Of a stretch of 7,868 nt of DNA, positions 1 through 7,444 are shown piece by piece; positions within the stretch are counted from its first letter, which is position 1, and each line of letters begins with the position of its first letter. The stretch is from Sulfurimonas sp. (GTDB lineage Bacteria; Campylobacterota; Campylobacteria; Campylobacterales; Sulfurimonadaceae). A program made the position numbers and the translations under genes. Where the stretch lies: contig DTVI01000156.1 in assembly GCA_012963655.1 (NCBI GenBank), positions 1-7,868 on the forward strand. Direction: 5' to 3'. The notes beneath the pieces were generated by a model. The model had not been told where the DNA came from and did no database searches. It saw only the letters and a program-made list of their open reading frames with translations.

Positions 1-53
1 CTTGTGACATCTACCTTGTAAGGGTAGCGCTCTACCAACTGAGCTAAACGCCC
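1..53 (-). tRNA. trnV: tRNA-Val (anticodon TAC), 3' end cut by window edge
   Basis: Read on the minus strand, the gene starts with acceptor strand GGGCGTT at position 53. It continues through a D-arm (GCTC...GAGC) and an anticodon arm CTACC-CTTACAA-GGTAG. The loop gives anticodon TAC, which reads valine GTA codons. The window ends after the 5' strand of the T-stem (ACAAG), so the T-loop, the 3' acceptor strand and CCA lie outside. It is the third and last visible gene of the leftward tRNA operon, 13 nt after the CCA of tRNA-Asp. Confidence 0.93.
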
Positions 54-66
54 ATTTAAAACATAA

Positions 67-143
67 TGGCGCGGTGGACGAGACTCGAACTCGCGACCCC
101 CTGCGTGACAGGCAGGTATTCTAACCAACTGAACTACCACCGC
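67..143 (-). tRNA. trnD: tRNA-Asp (anticodon GTC)
   Basis: Complete tRNA on the minus strand with acceptor stem GCGGTGG (5') against CCACCGC (3'), discriminator G and a genomically encoded CCA (67-69). The anticodon stem is CCTGC/GCAGG around loop CTGTCAC, giving anticodon GTC for aspartate. The T-arm is CGAGT-TCGAGTC-type and all standard arms can be drawn. It lies between tRNA-Lys (17-nt spacer) and tRNA-Val (13-nt spacer), so the three were probably made as one precursor. Confidence 0.96.
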
Positions 144-160
144 ATATTATTGTTTTAAAA

Positions 161-236
161 TGGTGTCCCCTGATGGATTCGAACCATCGACATCCTCATT
201 AAAAGTGAGATGCTCTACCAACTGAGCTAAGGAGAC
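161..236 (-). tRNA. trnK: tRNA-Lys (anticodon TTT)
   Basis: Complete tRNA on the minus strand. Acceptor GTCTCCT pairs with AGGGGAC (one T-G wobble), followed by discriminator A and encoded CCA (161-163). The anticodon loop CTTTTAA carries TTT, which reads lysine codons. The T-arm is GATGG-TTCGAAT-CCATC. It is the promoter-proximal gene of the operon, its 5' end about 30 nt downstream of the predicted transcription start. Confidence 0.96.
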
Positions 237-271
237 ATTTTCTTCTAAGCTTTTACGCTTAAGAGGCCGAA

Positions 272-300
272 ATTATAGGGAAACAAGAGATGTTTGTCAA
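272..300 (-). promoter_or_regulatory. Consensus sigma70 promoter of the tRNA operon
   Basis: On the minus strand TTGACA (295-300) is separated by exactly 17 bp from TATAAT (272-277), matching the sigma70 consensus at all twelve positions. Transcription should start near 264-266 and run leftward into tRNA-Lys. A GC-rich stretch (CGGCC) follows the -10 box in the discriminator region, a pattern often seen at stable-RNA promoters. The predicted leader (about 237-265) holds only a weak 5-bp hairpin (246-250 with 257-261). Confidence 0.9.
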
Positions 301-328
301 GACTTTTTAGAAGGAATTTTGAAAATAT

Positions 329-359
329 TTTTATAATGCCTATTTTAAGCATTATAAAA
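329..359 (-). terminator. AU-rich inverted repeat, probable cinA terminator
   Basis: A perfect 11-bp inverted repeat (TTTTATAATGC, 9-nt loop, GCATTATAAAA) begins 6 nt beyond the cinA stop. Read leftward, the hairpin is preceded by an A-rich stretch and followed by ATATTTTC, resembling an intrinsic terminator. The stem is very AU-rich with only two GC pairs, and the U tract is interrupted, so termination may be weak. Its position between cinA and the tRNA promoter supports the call. Confidence 0.5.
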
Positions 360-365
360 TTCTTT

Positions 366-1457
366 TTATTTGAAAAATAGTTCTTTGTCTAGGGTGAGTA
401 ACATTTTTATAGCATATAAAGCAGATTGCTCTTGAATATAGTTTCTGTCACCATGAAAATGTAGACATTGTGCATTAAACTTCTCTTTTGAACGTACGCA
501 GATATAAACGGTTCCTACTGGCTTTTCTTTACTTCCTCCATCTGGACCTGCAACACCACTCACAGCAATAGAATAATCTGCGTCACTGACATTTAGAGTT
601 CCCTCACTCATTTCAAGTACAACTTCTTCACTTACAGCGCCATATTTTTCAAGTGTTGTATTATCAACTGCAAGCCAATTTGCTTTGAGTAAATTAGAAT
701 AAGTTACTAAAGAGCCATTAAAGATAGAAGATGAACCATTTTGTTTGGTTAAAAATGAAGCAATGAGACCTCCTGTACAAGATTCAGCTAATGAAATCTT
801 CTTCCCAGCATGGGAAAGTTTCTCAATGATATAAGCAGCAATGTTTGAAGCGGGGATAAGCTTAGTGTTCAGTAATGATGTAGCTGAAGAGATAAACTGA
901 GAGATATGCCCGTACTTTTTACTTTCAATAGTCAGAAGAACCCAGTTTTGCACTAGGTTTGAAAAACTGAGTTTAACTTCATATGTTTGAGCTAGGGGAT
1001 TCAATAATGCATTAGCCGTTTCTATATCCATATCAAAGAGCTGGACATGGGCGTATCTTGCATCGTTTTTAATCAGTATTTGGGGTAAGAGCTTGTTTTC
1101 TTCTGCTAAAAGAACATTAATATGAGCTTTTTTATAATCAAGTAAATAAGTATCATCTTCAAAAACAGAAGTAGATGAAGGAATAAGCATGTTCTCTTTA
1201 AGGATTTGATTATCAGATGTGGTTGTACAAAGAAGTTTACCTACCACTGAAATAGCTGATTTAGTGGAAAAAATAAGGATTTGTGCTTCTCTATTTAATA
1301 GTTTTTCCAGGTGTAGAAAAAGTGAGTTGTCGTTTTCTGCGTAAAAATAGTAGGTATCCACTTCCCCAAAAACTCTGTCAGTTTCTCTTTTTATGTAAGA
1401 TTGAAAAGGAAGGTTTGAATGAAACTTTCTTCCTACAAATAAAACAATTTTTTCCAC
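366..1457 (-). CDS. cinA: CinA-family protein with C-terminal nicotinamide-nucleotide amidase (PncC-like) domain
   Basis: 363-residue protein. Residues about 205-355 are a clear CinA C-terminal domain: SLAESCTGG at 222-230 (S226 the likely nucleophile), GS..FNGSLVTYSN at 241-255, EKYGAVSEE at 270-278 and the VSGVAGPDGG...KPVGTVYI block at 299-319. By family knowledge this domain deamidates nicotinamide mononucleotide to nicotinate mononucleotide in cytoplasmic pyridine-nucleotide salvage; enzyme activity here is inferred. The first 200 residues show no motif I recognise from the MoaB-like N-terminal domain of full-length CinA (about 410-430 residues), so a competence or DNA-damage role should not be assumed from the name. 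The start is GTG, chosen because a full AAGGAG lies 5 nt upstream. The gene is divergent from ileS and ends at a probable terminator. Confidence 0.85.
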   Translation of the reverse strand: MEKIVLFVGRKFHSNLPFQSYIKRETDRVFGEVDTYYFYAENDNSLFLHLEKLLNREAQILIFSTKSAISVVGKLLCTTTSDNQILKENMLIPSSTSVFEDDTYLLDYKKAHINVLLAEENKLLPQILIKNDARYAHVQLFDMDIETANALLNPLAQTYEVKLSFSNLVQNWVLLTIESKKYGHISQFISSATSLLNTKLIPASNIAAYIIEKLSHAGKKISLAESCTGGLIASFLTKQNGSSSIFNGSLVTYSNLLKANWLAVDNTTLEKYGAVSEEVVLEMSEGTLNVSDADYSIAVSGVAGPDGGSKEKPVGTVYICVRSKEKFNAQCLHFHGDRNYIQEQSALYAIKMLLTLDKELFFK

Positions 1458-1462
1458 TTCTA

Positions 1463-1468
1463 CTCCTT
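1463..1468 (-). promoter_or_regulatory. Ribosome binding site fixing the GTG start of cinA
   Basis: AAGGAG on the minus strand, 5 nt before GTG at 1457. This strong Shine-Dalgarno match supports the non-ATG start over any internal ATG. Confidence 0.75.
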
Positions 1469-1484
1469 AATTTAAATATTGAAA

Positions 1485-1493
1485 AGTATAACA
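1485..1493 (-). promoter_or_regulatory. Extended -10 promoter element for cinA
   Basis: The minus strand reads TGT-TATACT, an extended -10 (TGN plus a five-of-six match to TATAAT). Transcription would start near 1478, giving a leader of about 20 nt that includes the ribosome site. No good -35 hexamer lies 16-18 bp upstream, which is common in Campylobacterota promoters. A 6-bp inverted repeat (AAGTAT-AAC-ATACTT, 1484-1498) covers the element. Confidence 0.5.
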
Positions 1494-1583
1494 TACTTCA
1501 AAAAGTAAAGAAATAATTTGGCTTAAAACTTGCCTATATATAGAGTATGTGAAAGTATCAGCGTTTTTTAATGGCTTTATAGA

Positions 1584-1589
1584 TATAAT
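1584..1589 (+). promoter_or_regulatory. -10 box of the ileS operon promoter
   Basis: A perfect TATAAT lies 37 nt before the ileS ATG, predicting a start near 1596 and a leader of about 30 nt. There is no convincing TTGACA at 16-18 bp, only a T-rich stretch (1564-1569) upstream, as often seen with Campylobacterota sigma70. A second, weaker possibility is TTGGCT (1518-1523) with TAGAGT (1541-1546). The call rests on the -10 match and position alone. Confidence 0.5.
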
Positions 1590-1626
1590 CCAAAACTTTT
1601 AAAGATAAAATTTATCTAGGATAATT

Positions 1627-4370
1627 ATGAACTACAAAGATACACTTCTTTTACCAAACACGGCCTTTCCAATGAGAGGTAACCTGCTTAACAATGAAGC
1701 ACCAAGATATAAGTCTTGGTTTGAAAAAGATGTTTACGCAAAAATGAAGAAAAATCGTGAGGGAGCAGAAAGCTTTACTCTTCATGATGGACCGCCTTAT
1801 GCTAATGGGCACACGCATATTGGTCATGCATTAAATAAAATTCTAAAAGATATCATCGTTAAACAAAACTACTTCAATGGGAAGTCAGTTCGTTTTACGC
1901 CAGGTTGGGATTGTCATGGTCTTCCAATTGAACAACAAGTTGAAAAAAAACTGGGTGGAAAGAAGAAAAAAGAACTTCTTGAAACAGCAGAAGTGCGTAA
2001 GCTTTGTAGAGAACATGCTGCAAAATTTGTAGATATTCAAAAAGAAGAATTCAAAGAAATGGGGATTATCGCAGACTGGGATAAGCCTTATGTAACAATG
2101 GATTATAAGTTTGAAGCAAATATTGTGCGGTAGCTAAAAAGGGTCTTCTAACTGAACGTTCTAAGCCTGTATTTTGGTCATGGGCTGAGAGAACAGCACT
2201 AGCAGAAGCTGAGGTTGAATATGAAGACAAAGAAGACTTCTCAATCTTTGTTGCCTTTGAACTATCAGATGAAGCAAAGATTCGTACTTCTATTGAAGGT
2301 GATGCGGCCTTAGTTATATGGACAACAACACCTTGGACGCTTCCTGCAAATACGGGTATCTCTCTTAATCCTGAAGAAAAGTATGTAAGAACAGAAGATG
2401 GTTATATCGTAGCTGAAAAGCTTTATAATCAAATGATTGAACAAGAAGTAGTTAAGGGTAAGGTAGTTCAAACCTTTGAAGCTACTATCTTTGACAAGCT
2501 TCACACGATTAACCCACTTAATGGTCGTCCTTCAACAATCGTTCTTGGAGATCATGTTTTAATGGAAAATGGTACGGGTTGTGTTCATACCGCTCCTGGA
2601 CATGGTGAAGATGATTACCGTGTAGGCCTTTTATATGATCTTGAAGTGGTTATGCCTGTTGATGAAACGGGTTGTTATGATGAAACAGTAGTAAAAGACA
2701 AGCTTCTTCCTAATCCTGAAGAATTTGTGGGTAAACATATCTTTAAATGTAATGAGACAATTAATGAACTTTTAGGTGACAAACTTTTAAAAGTTTCTAA
2801 ATTTATGCACTCATACCCACACTGTTGGCGTTCACATACACCTCTTATCTTTAGAGCAACTAGACAATGGTTTATCTCGGTTGATGATAAGCCAGAGGGT
2901 GAAGATAAAACCCTTAGAGAAATTGCTAAAGAAGGTATCGATCAAACTGAGTTCTATCCTGCAACAGGTAGAAAACGTTTAACTTCTATGGTTGAAAATC
3001 GTCCGGACTGGTGTATCTCACGTCAAAGAGACTGGGGAGTTCCAATCGCATTTTTTAGAGTGAAGGCTACGGGTGAGGTTATTCTTGATGAGAAAGTACT
3101 TAACTACACAGCAATGATCTTTGATATGCAAGGTTCTGATACTTGGTACTCACTTCCAACAGAACACCTTTTATACCCAGGTTCAGGATATAAGGCTGAT
3201 GAGGTAGAAAAAGTTACTGATATCTTAGATGTATGGTTTGACTCAGGTTCTACTTGGAACTCTGTTCTTAAGTCTAGAAACTATGATGCAGGTAAATACC
3301 AAGCTGATTTATATCTAGAAGGTTCTGATCAGCATAGAGGTTGGTTCCAATCATCTCTTTTCTTATCTGCAGCGGTTGAACATAAAGCGCCTTACAAGTC
3401 ACTTCTAACTCACGGTTTTACGGTGGATGCTAAGGGCGAGAAGATGTCTAAGTCTAAGGGAAATGTTGTTGCTCCTGCTAAGGTTATCAAGCAGTATGGT
3501 TCTGAAATCCTTCGTCTTTGGGTTGTTCTTTCAGATTATCAAACAGATCTTAAAGTATCAGATGATATTTTAAAACAAACAGCAGAGCAGTACCGGAAGA
3601 TTAGAAATACTTTTAGATTTCTAATGGCAAATGTTAATGACTTAGAAACTATTCTTCCTTATGAAGACTTAGGTCTTATGGACCAATGGATTGTGTCAAA
3701 GGCAAGTACCGTTTTTGATGAGACTCATGATTTATTTGGAAAGTATAATTATGTTCAAGGGATGTCTACTATCACTAACTTTATTGTTAATGAACTTTCA
3801 GGTATCTACTTAGCAGTTACTAAAGACAGTTTATATTGTGATGCAAAAGACTCTAAAACCCGTAGAGGATCTCAGTCAGCTATGGCAATTATTATCAAGC
3901 CTTTGTTAATGCTTTTAGCTCCTGTTCTTACGTATACAGCAGATGAAATTTTAGAGCAACTTCCTACTTTCTTAAAAGGAGATGCAGAAGATATCTTTGA
4001 TATGGTATATACACCTATTGATGCACCTGCTTCACTTTTTGAAGAAACCTATATGTCTGAGGCTAGAAATCAGTTATCTATCATAGTAGATGCACTTAAG
4101 AAAGAAAAGACGATTAAAGATACTCTTGAGTTAGTCATTTATACTTCAAGTGAAAAAGTTCAAGCATTAGATAAAACTGATGCAGAAGACTGGTTCCAAG
4201 TATCTAAGGTTATTTCTCATGATGAAGCAAATGAATTGGGTACCTTTGAAGTTGAAGGTGATGTGTTTAAAATCCTTAAGGCAGATAAGTCTAAGTGTCC
4301 AAGATGTTGGAAATTTAGATCAAGTGCTGAAGATTGTTTATGTGAGAGATGTACTGAGGTAATGGTTTAA
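1627..4370 (+). pseudogene. ileS: Isoleucyl-tRNA synthetase, interrupted by a frameshifting deletion
   Basis: IleRS charges tRNA-Ile in the cytoplasm and edits misactivated valine. The first 166 residues (frame of 1627) carry the class I signature HIGH at residues 64-67 and the GWDCHGLPIE block at 93-102. That frame hits TAG at 2131-2133. The rest of the protein resumes in another frame from TGT at 2124 and is open to TAA at 4368-4370. It contains the editing-domain WTTTPWTLP (2319-2345), the GHGEDDY editing motif, KMSKS at 3441-3455, and a C-terminal zinc finger with CPRC (4296-4307) and CERC (4341-4352). Nothing upstream of the first ATG in the second frame (2433) looks like a new start, so this is one broken gene. 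Adding 13 nt gives 918 residues, normal for IleRS. A ribosome site AGGA (1618-1621) lies 5 nt before the ATG. It is the first gene of the operon with gatA and guaB. As written it cannot make a full enzyme; a sequence error is a serious alternative. Confidence 0.9.
2119..2133 (+). other. ileS: Frameshift junction in ileS (about 13 nt missing)
   Basis: The first frame reads EANI up to ATT at 2122-2124, then runs into VR-stop. The downstream frame reads CAVAKKGLL starting at TGT 2124. In IleRS relatives about four residues (the E. coli equivalent is IRAL) stand between these blocks. Loss of 12 nt plus 1 nt explains both the missing residues and the frame change. There is no homopolymer at the junction. 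Confidence 0.8.
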
Positions 4371-4486
4371 TGCCAAGCCTGAGTGAAGCCGTACCCTTTA
4401 GCTTTATAGTTGAAACAGTAGCGGTTATTTGTGTACTTATATATATAGCAATAGTAATAATTAAAAAGAAAAAGGAAAGCATGTGA
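4370..4486 (+). CDS. Small single-pass membrane protein (38 aa) between ileS and gatA
   Basis: The ATG overlaps the ileS stop by one base (TAATG), and the TGA at 4484-4486 overlaps the gatA GTG start by four bases (GTGA). A GAGGT at 4356-4360 sits 9 nt before the ATG. The 38-residue product starts MPSLSEAVPF. Residues about 11-31 form one hydrophobic span (SFIVETVAVICVLIYIAIVII with one early Glu), followed by a basic tail KKKKESM. By the positive-inside rule the C-terminus should be cytoplasmic. There are no catalytic motifs, and length and topology give no function. From memory, Campylobacter jejuni has a very small membrane-protein gene at the same place between ileS and gatA, which would make this a conserved Campylobacterota gene. 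Start and stop overlaps on both sides suggest translational coupling and argue that the ORF is translated. Chance is the main alternative. Confidence 0.72.
   Translation: MPSLSEAVPFSFIVETVAVICVLIYIAIVIIKKKKESM
4472..4476 (+). promoter_or_regulatory. Ribosome binding site fixing the GTG start of gatA
   Basis: AAGGA lies 6 nt before GTG at 4483, inside the 3' end of the small membrane ORF. The nearby ATG at 4481 is in the other frame and is followed at once by TGA, so GTG is the only sensible gatA start. Confidence 0.75.
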
Positions 4487-5820
4487 TTACCCTTAAAGAA
4501 GCGTTAACATTATCAAGTGCTGAGATTAAAGCCTTTAGAGAAGAATTGAAGTCTAAGATAGAAGAAAAAAAAGAACTAAATGCTTATATTGGAATGGAAG
4601 AATCAGGAGAGGGTATTCCTGTTCTTATTAAAGATAACATCCAAGTTAAAGACTGGTCCGTAACGGGTGGTTCTAAAATTCTTCAAGGATATATCTCTCC
4701 TTATGATGCAAGTGTTATCACAAACTTAAAAGCAAAAGGTCTTTCTCCTTTTGGTAGAGCTAATATGGATGAATTCGCTATGGGTTCAACTACTGAAAGC
4801 TCGTATTATGGTAAAACGCTCAACCCTGTAAATACAGACTGTGTACCTGGTGGAAGTTCAGGTGGTTCTGCTGCTGCAGTTGCTGGCGGTATTGCTATTG
4901 CTGCCTTAGGCTCAGATACAGGTGGATCTATTCGTCAGCCTGCTGCTTTTTGTGGAATTGTAGGGATGAAGCCGACCTATGGTCGCGTATCTAGATATGG
5001 TTTAGGTGCTTACGCCTCTTCACTTGATCAAATTGGACCTTTAACACAAAACGTTGAAGACGCAGCTATCTTATATGACATGATTTCAGGATATGACCCA
5101 AAAGATTCAACCTCTGTTGATATGGATTATACACCTGTAAGTGAAAACCTTAAACCAGAACGTAAGCTTCGTATTGCTGTTCTTCCTCACTTTTTAAATG
5201 ATGCAAGCGAAGCGATACAAAAAGCGTATACTTCTACTATAGAAACTTTAAAAGCTCAGGGACATGAGATTGTTGAAGCTAAACTATTAGATGCTAAGTA
5301 TGATATTTCTGCTTATTATGTAACAGCTACTGCTGAAGCGTCAACAAATCTTGCTAGATATGATGGTATCCGTTATGGAACAAGAGAACAGGGTGATAAT
5401 TTAAAAGAAACCTTTATTAAGTCACGCTCTGTTGGTTTTGGAGAAGAGGTTAAGCGCCGTATTCTTCTTGGAAACTTTGTACTTTCAAGCGGATATTATG
5501 ACGCTTATTATGTAAAAGCACAAAAAGTACGTCGTTTAATTAAGCAAAACTTTGAAAAAGTATTTGAAAGCGCAGACTTGATTCTTTCGCCTGTTGCTCC
5601 AAATACAGCACCCAAAATCGGCGAGTTAGAAAATCCAATGACTATGTATCTTTCAGATATGTATACTATTTCAATTAATTTAGCAGGCTTACCTGCTTTA
5701 TCTTTGCCTGTTGGAAAAAGCGATGATGGGATGCCAGTTGGTTTACAACTGATTGCACCTGCTTTTGATGAACAAACACTATTTGATGGGGCTCTTGGCC
5801 TTGAAAATGCACTAAAATAG
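4483..5820 (+). CDS. gatA: Asp-tRNA(Asn)/Glu-tRNA(Gln) amidotransferase subunit A
   Basis: 445-residue amidase-signature protein, the glutaminase subunit of GatCAB. It releases ammonia from glutamine, which is passed to GatB to convert Glu-tRNA(Gln) and, in this lineage, Asp-tRNA(Asn) to the amidated forms. The Ser-cisSer-Lys triad is visible: K50 in PVLIKDNI, S125 in PGGSSGGSA and S149 in GSDTGGSIRQPAAFCG. The K-to-cisSer and cisSer-to-Ser spacings (75 and 24) match what I recall for Staphylococcus GatA (K79, S154, S178). The N-terminus is about 30 residues shorter than that protein, and the total is near Campylobacterota GatA lengths as I recall them. No gatB or gatC lies beside it. It starts with GTG, overlaps the small membrane ORF by 4 nt and ends 20 nt before guaB, so it is probably co-transcribed with ileS. 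Confidence 0.96.
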   Translation: MITLKEALTLSSAEIKAFREELKSKIEEKKELNAYIGMEESGEGIPVLIKDNIQVKDWSVTGGSKILQGYISPYDASVITNLKAKGLSPFGRANMDEFAMGSTTESSYYGKTLNPVNTDCVPGGSSGGSAAAVAGGIAIAALGSDTGGSIRQPAAFCGIVGMKPTYGRVSRYGLGAYASSLDQIGPLTQNVEDAAILYDMISGYDPKDSTSVDMDYTPVSENLKPERKLRIAVLPHFLNDASEAIQKAYTSTIETLKAQGHEIVEAKLLDAKYDISAYYVTATAEASTNLARYDGIRYGTREQGDNLKETFIKSRSVGFGEEVKRRILLGNFVLSSGYYDAYYVKAQKVRRLIKQNFEKVFESADLILSPVAPNTAPKIGELENPMTMYLSDMYTISINLAGLPALSLPVGKSDDGMPVGLQLIAPAFDEQTLFDGALGLENALK

Positions 5821-5840
5821 ATTAAAAAGGAATCCTAATT

Positions 5841-7286
5841 ATGAACATTAAAAAAAGAGCACTTACATTTGCAGATGTTTTACTTGTACCTCAGTACTCA
5901 GAAGTTTTACCAAAAGAGGTAGATATTACTACAAAGTTAACGAAGAATATTTCTCTTAATATTCCTATGGTTTCTGCTGCTATGGATACCGTAACTGAAT
6001 CAGAAGCGGCTATTGCTATGGCTCACCTTGGTGGGATTGGTATTATTCATAAAAATATGGATATTGCAACACAGGTAGAACAAGTTAGAAAAGTAAAGAA
6101 AAGTGAAAATGGTTTGATTACAGACCCTGTCTTCGTTCATCCTGAAATGACCTTAGCTCAGGCTCAAGAGATCATGGGAAAAGCTGGTATTACAGGTGTT
6201 CCTGTAGTAGATGCGCATGATAAGCTTTTAGGAATTATGACGAACCGCGATATGCGTTTTCAACCTGATGAAAGTGTTTTAGTTTCAGACTTAATGACAG
6301 CAATGCCTTTAATGACTATAAATCATGGTGCTTCTTTAGAAGATGCTAAAAAAATTATGCATGAAAATAAGATTGAAAAGCTTCCTGTTATTGATGCAAA
6401 TGGTAACTTAAAGGGTCTTTTTACACTTAAAGATGTAAAGAAAAATGTAGCTTATCCTAATGCTAACAAAGATGATTTTGGTCGTCTTAGAGTAGGGGCT
6501 GCTATTGGTGTTGGTCAAATGGACAGAGCAACTGCTCTTGTTGAAGCAGGGGTTGATGTTTTAGTTCTTGATTCTGCTCATGGTCATTCAAAAGGAATCT
6601 TAGATTCTGTTAAGGCTATTAAGGCTGCACTTACTATTGAAGTGATTGCAGGTAATGTTGCTTCTGCAGCAGCTACTAAGGCTTTAATTGACGCAGGAGC
6701 GGACGCGGTTAAAGTTGGTATCGGACCGGGTTCTATTTGTACTACTCGTATTGTTGCGGGTGTAGGTGTTCCTCAGATTTCTGCTATTGATGAGTGTGCC
6801 GCCGAAGGTGCTAAGTATGGGGTTCCTATTATCGCAGATGGTGGTATTAAGTACTCAGGAGATATGGCTAAGGCCTTAGCTGTTGGCGCGTCTTGTATTA
6901 TGGCAGGTTCACTTCTTGCAGGTACAGAAGAAGCTCCAGGTGAGACTATTATTTATCAAGGTAGAAAGTTTAAATCTTACCGTGGTATGGGCTCAATAGG
7001 CGCTATGCAAAAAGGAAGTACAGATAGATATTTCCAAGAAGGTACTGCGGCTGATAAGCTAGTTCCTGAAGGTATTGAAGGTCGTGTACCTTTCTCAGGT
7101 ACTATTGCTGATGTAATCCATCAAATGCTTGGTGGTGTTCGCGCTTCTATGGGTTATTGTGGAGCTAAAGACATTCCTACTTATTGGAAGAATGCTGAGT
7201 TCGTTGAAATTACATCTGCTGGACTTAAAGAATCACATGTTCATGATGTCGTAATTACGCATGAAGCACCAAACTACCACGTTTAA
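5841..7286 (+). CDS. guaB: Inosine-5'-monophosphate dehydrogenase
   Basis: 481 residues, normal for bacterial IMPDH. It oxidises IMP to XMP with NAD+, the committed step to GMP, in the cytoplasm and usually as a tetramer or octamer. A TIM-barrel enzyme carries a Bateman insert of two CBS domains at about 93-150 and 153-205 (GITGVPVVD at 116-124; EKLPVIDANG at 179-188). The catalytic loop GPGSICTTR at 295-303 places the nucleophile at C300. LDSAHGHS at 243-250, IADGGIKYSGD at 331-341 and the flap YRGMGSIGAM at 380-389 bind substrate or phosphate, and R396-Y397 are the usual catalytic flap pair. AAGGA (5827-5831) lies 9 nt before the ATG. There is no room for a separate promoter after gatA (20 nt), so it is probably expressed from the ileS operon or a promoter inside gatA. 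Confidence 0.97.
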   Translation: MNIKKRALTFADVLLVPQYSEVLPKEVDITTKLTKNISLNIPMVSAAMDTVTESEAAIAMAHLGGIGIIHKNMDIATQVEQVRKVKKSENGLITDPVFVHPEMTLAQAQEIMGKAGITGVPVVDAHDKLLGIMTNRDMRFQPDESVLVSDLMTAMPLMTINHGASLEDAKKIMHENKIEKLPVIDANGNLKGLFTLKDVKKNVAYPNANKDDFGRLRVGAAIGVGQMDRATALVEAGVDVLVLDSAHGHSKGILDSVKAIKAALTIEVIAGNVASAAATKALIDAGADAVKVGIGPGSICTTRIVAGVGVPQISAIDECAAEGAKYGVPIIADGGIKYSGDMAKALAVGASCIMAGSLLAGTEEAPGETIIYQGRKFKSYRGMGSIGAMQKGSTDRYFQEGTAADKLVPEGIEGRVPFSGTIADVIHQMLGGVRASMGYCGAKDIPTYWKNAEFVEITSAGLKESHVHDVVITHEAPNYHV

Positions 7287-7302
7287 AACTAAAAAACCAC
7301 TT

Positions 7303-7319
7303 TAGCACTTTAAGTGCTA
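7303..7319 (+). other. Hairpin after guaB
   Basis: TAGCACTT and AAGTGCTA form an inverted repeat around one central T, allowing a 7-bp stem with a 3-nt loop, 16 nt after the guaB stop. No T-run follows on the plus strand, so it is not a standard intrinsic terminator for guaB. A T6 run occurs 7 nt past the hairpin in the opposite direction. It may mark the guaB mRNA 3' end or act in attenuation before metX; the sequence does not decide. Confidence 0.4.
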
Positions 7320-7330
7320 GCTATAACTTA

Positions 7331-7444
7331 TGGAAAACAGTTATATGGAAAACAAAGTTTTTTACTGAATATCATGATAGTGATAAACATTCAAATTTTT
7401 GAAGGTTAAGTGAAAAGTGTTGGAAAACAAAGATACGGAAAACA
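7331..7444 (+). repeat. Four GGAAAACA repeats in the metX leader
   Basis: GGAAAACA occurs at 7332-7339, 7347-7354, 7422-7429 and 7437-7444. Three copies are preceded by T and the last by C, and most are followed by AAG or AAA. The copies form two pairs, each with a 15-nt period, and the pairs are 90 nt apart. The last copy sits 6 nt before the metX ATG, where its GGA can act as a weak ribosome site. Function is unknown: regulator sites, a decayed tandem duplication or chance in AT-rich DNA are all possible. Confidence 0.6.

Noticed and set aside
1..236. tRNA-associated integration site
   Set aside because: No integrase or duplicated tRNA 3' end is visible in the window.
1283..1516. 77-codon plus-strand ORF
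   Set aside because: It lies antisense to the start of cinA, has no family resemblance or convincing ribosome site, and its K/L/F-rich product is what an AT-rich reverse strand gives by chance.
2119..2133. Programmed ribosomal frameshift in ileS
   Set aside because: There is no slippery heptamer or downstream stem, and conserved residues are missing and not merely shifted in frame. IleRS is not known to use frameshifting.
2310..2504. 64-codon minus-strand ORF
   Set aside because: It is antisense to the IleRS editing domain, which is clearly coding on the plus strand.
4180..4362. 60-codon plus-strand ORF
   Set aside because: Alternative frame inside the ileS 3' end, whose real frame encodes the conserved CPRC...CERC zinc finger.
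2433..4370. Separate gene starting at the ATG at 2433
   Set aside because: Clear IleRS sequence, including WTTTPWTLP, continues upstream in the same frame to 2124, so this ATG is internal and not a gene start.
7330..7368. Leader peptide (12 codons starting MENSY) before metX
   Set aside because: No ribosome site precedes it, methionine codons are only two of twelve, and no terminator/antiterminator pair follows, so attenuation is not supported.
7331..7444. CRISPR array or insertion-sequence ends
   Set aside because: Repeats are only 8-9 nt, spacings are 15 and 75 nt, and there is no transposase, cas gene or target-site duplication.
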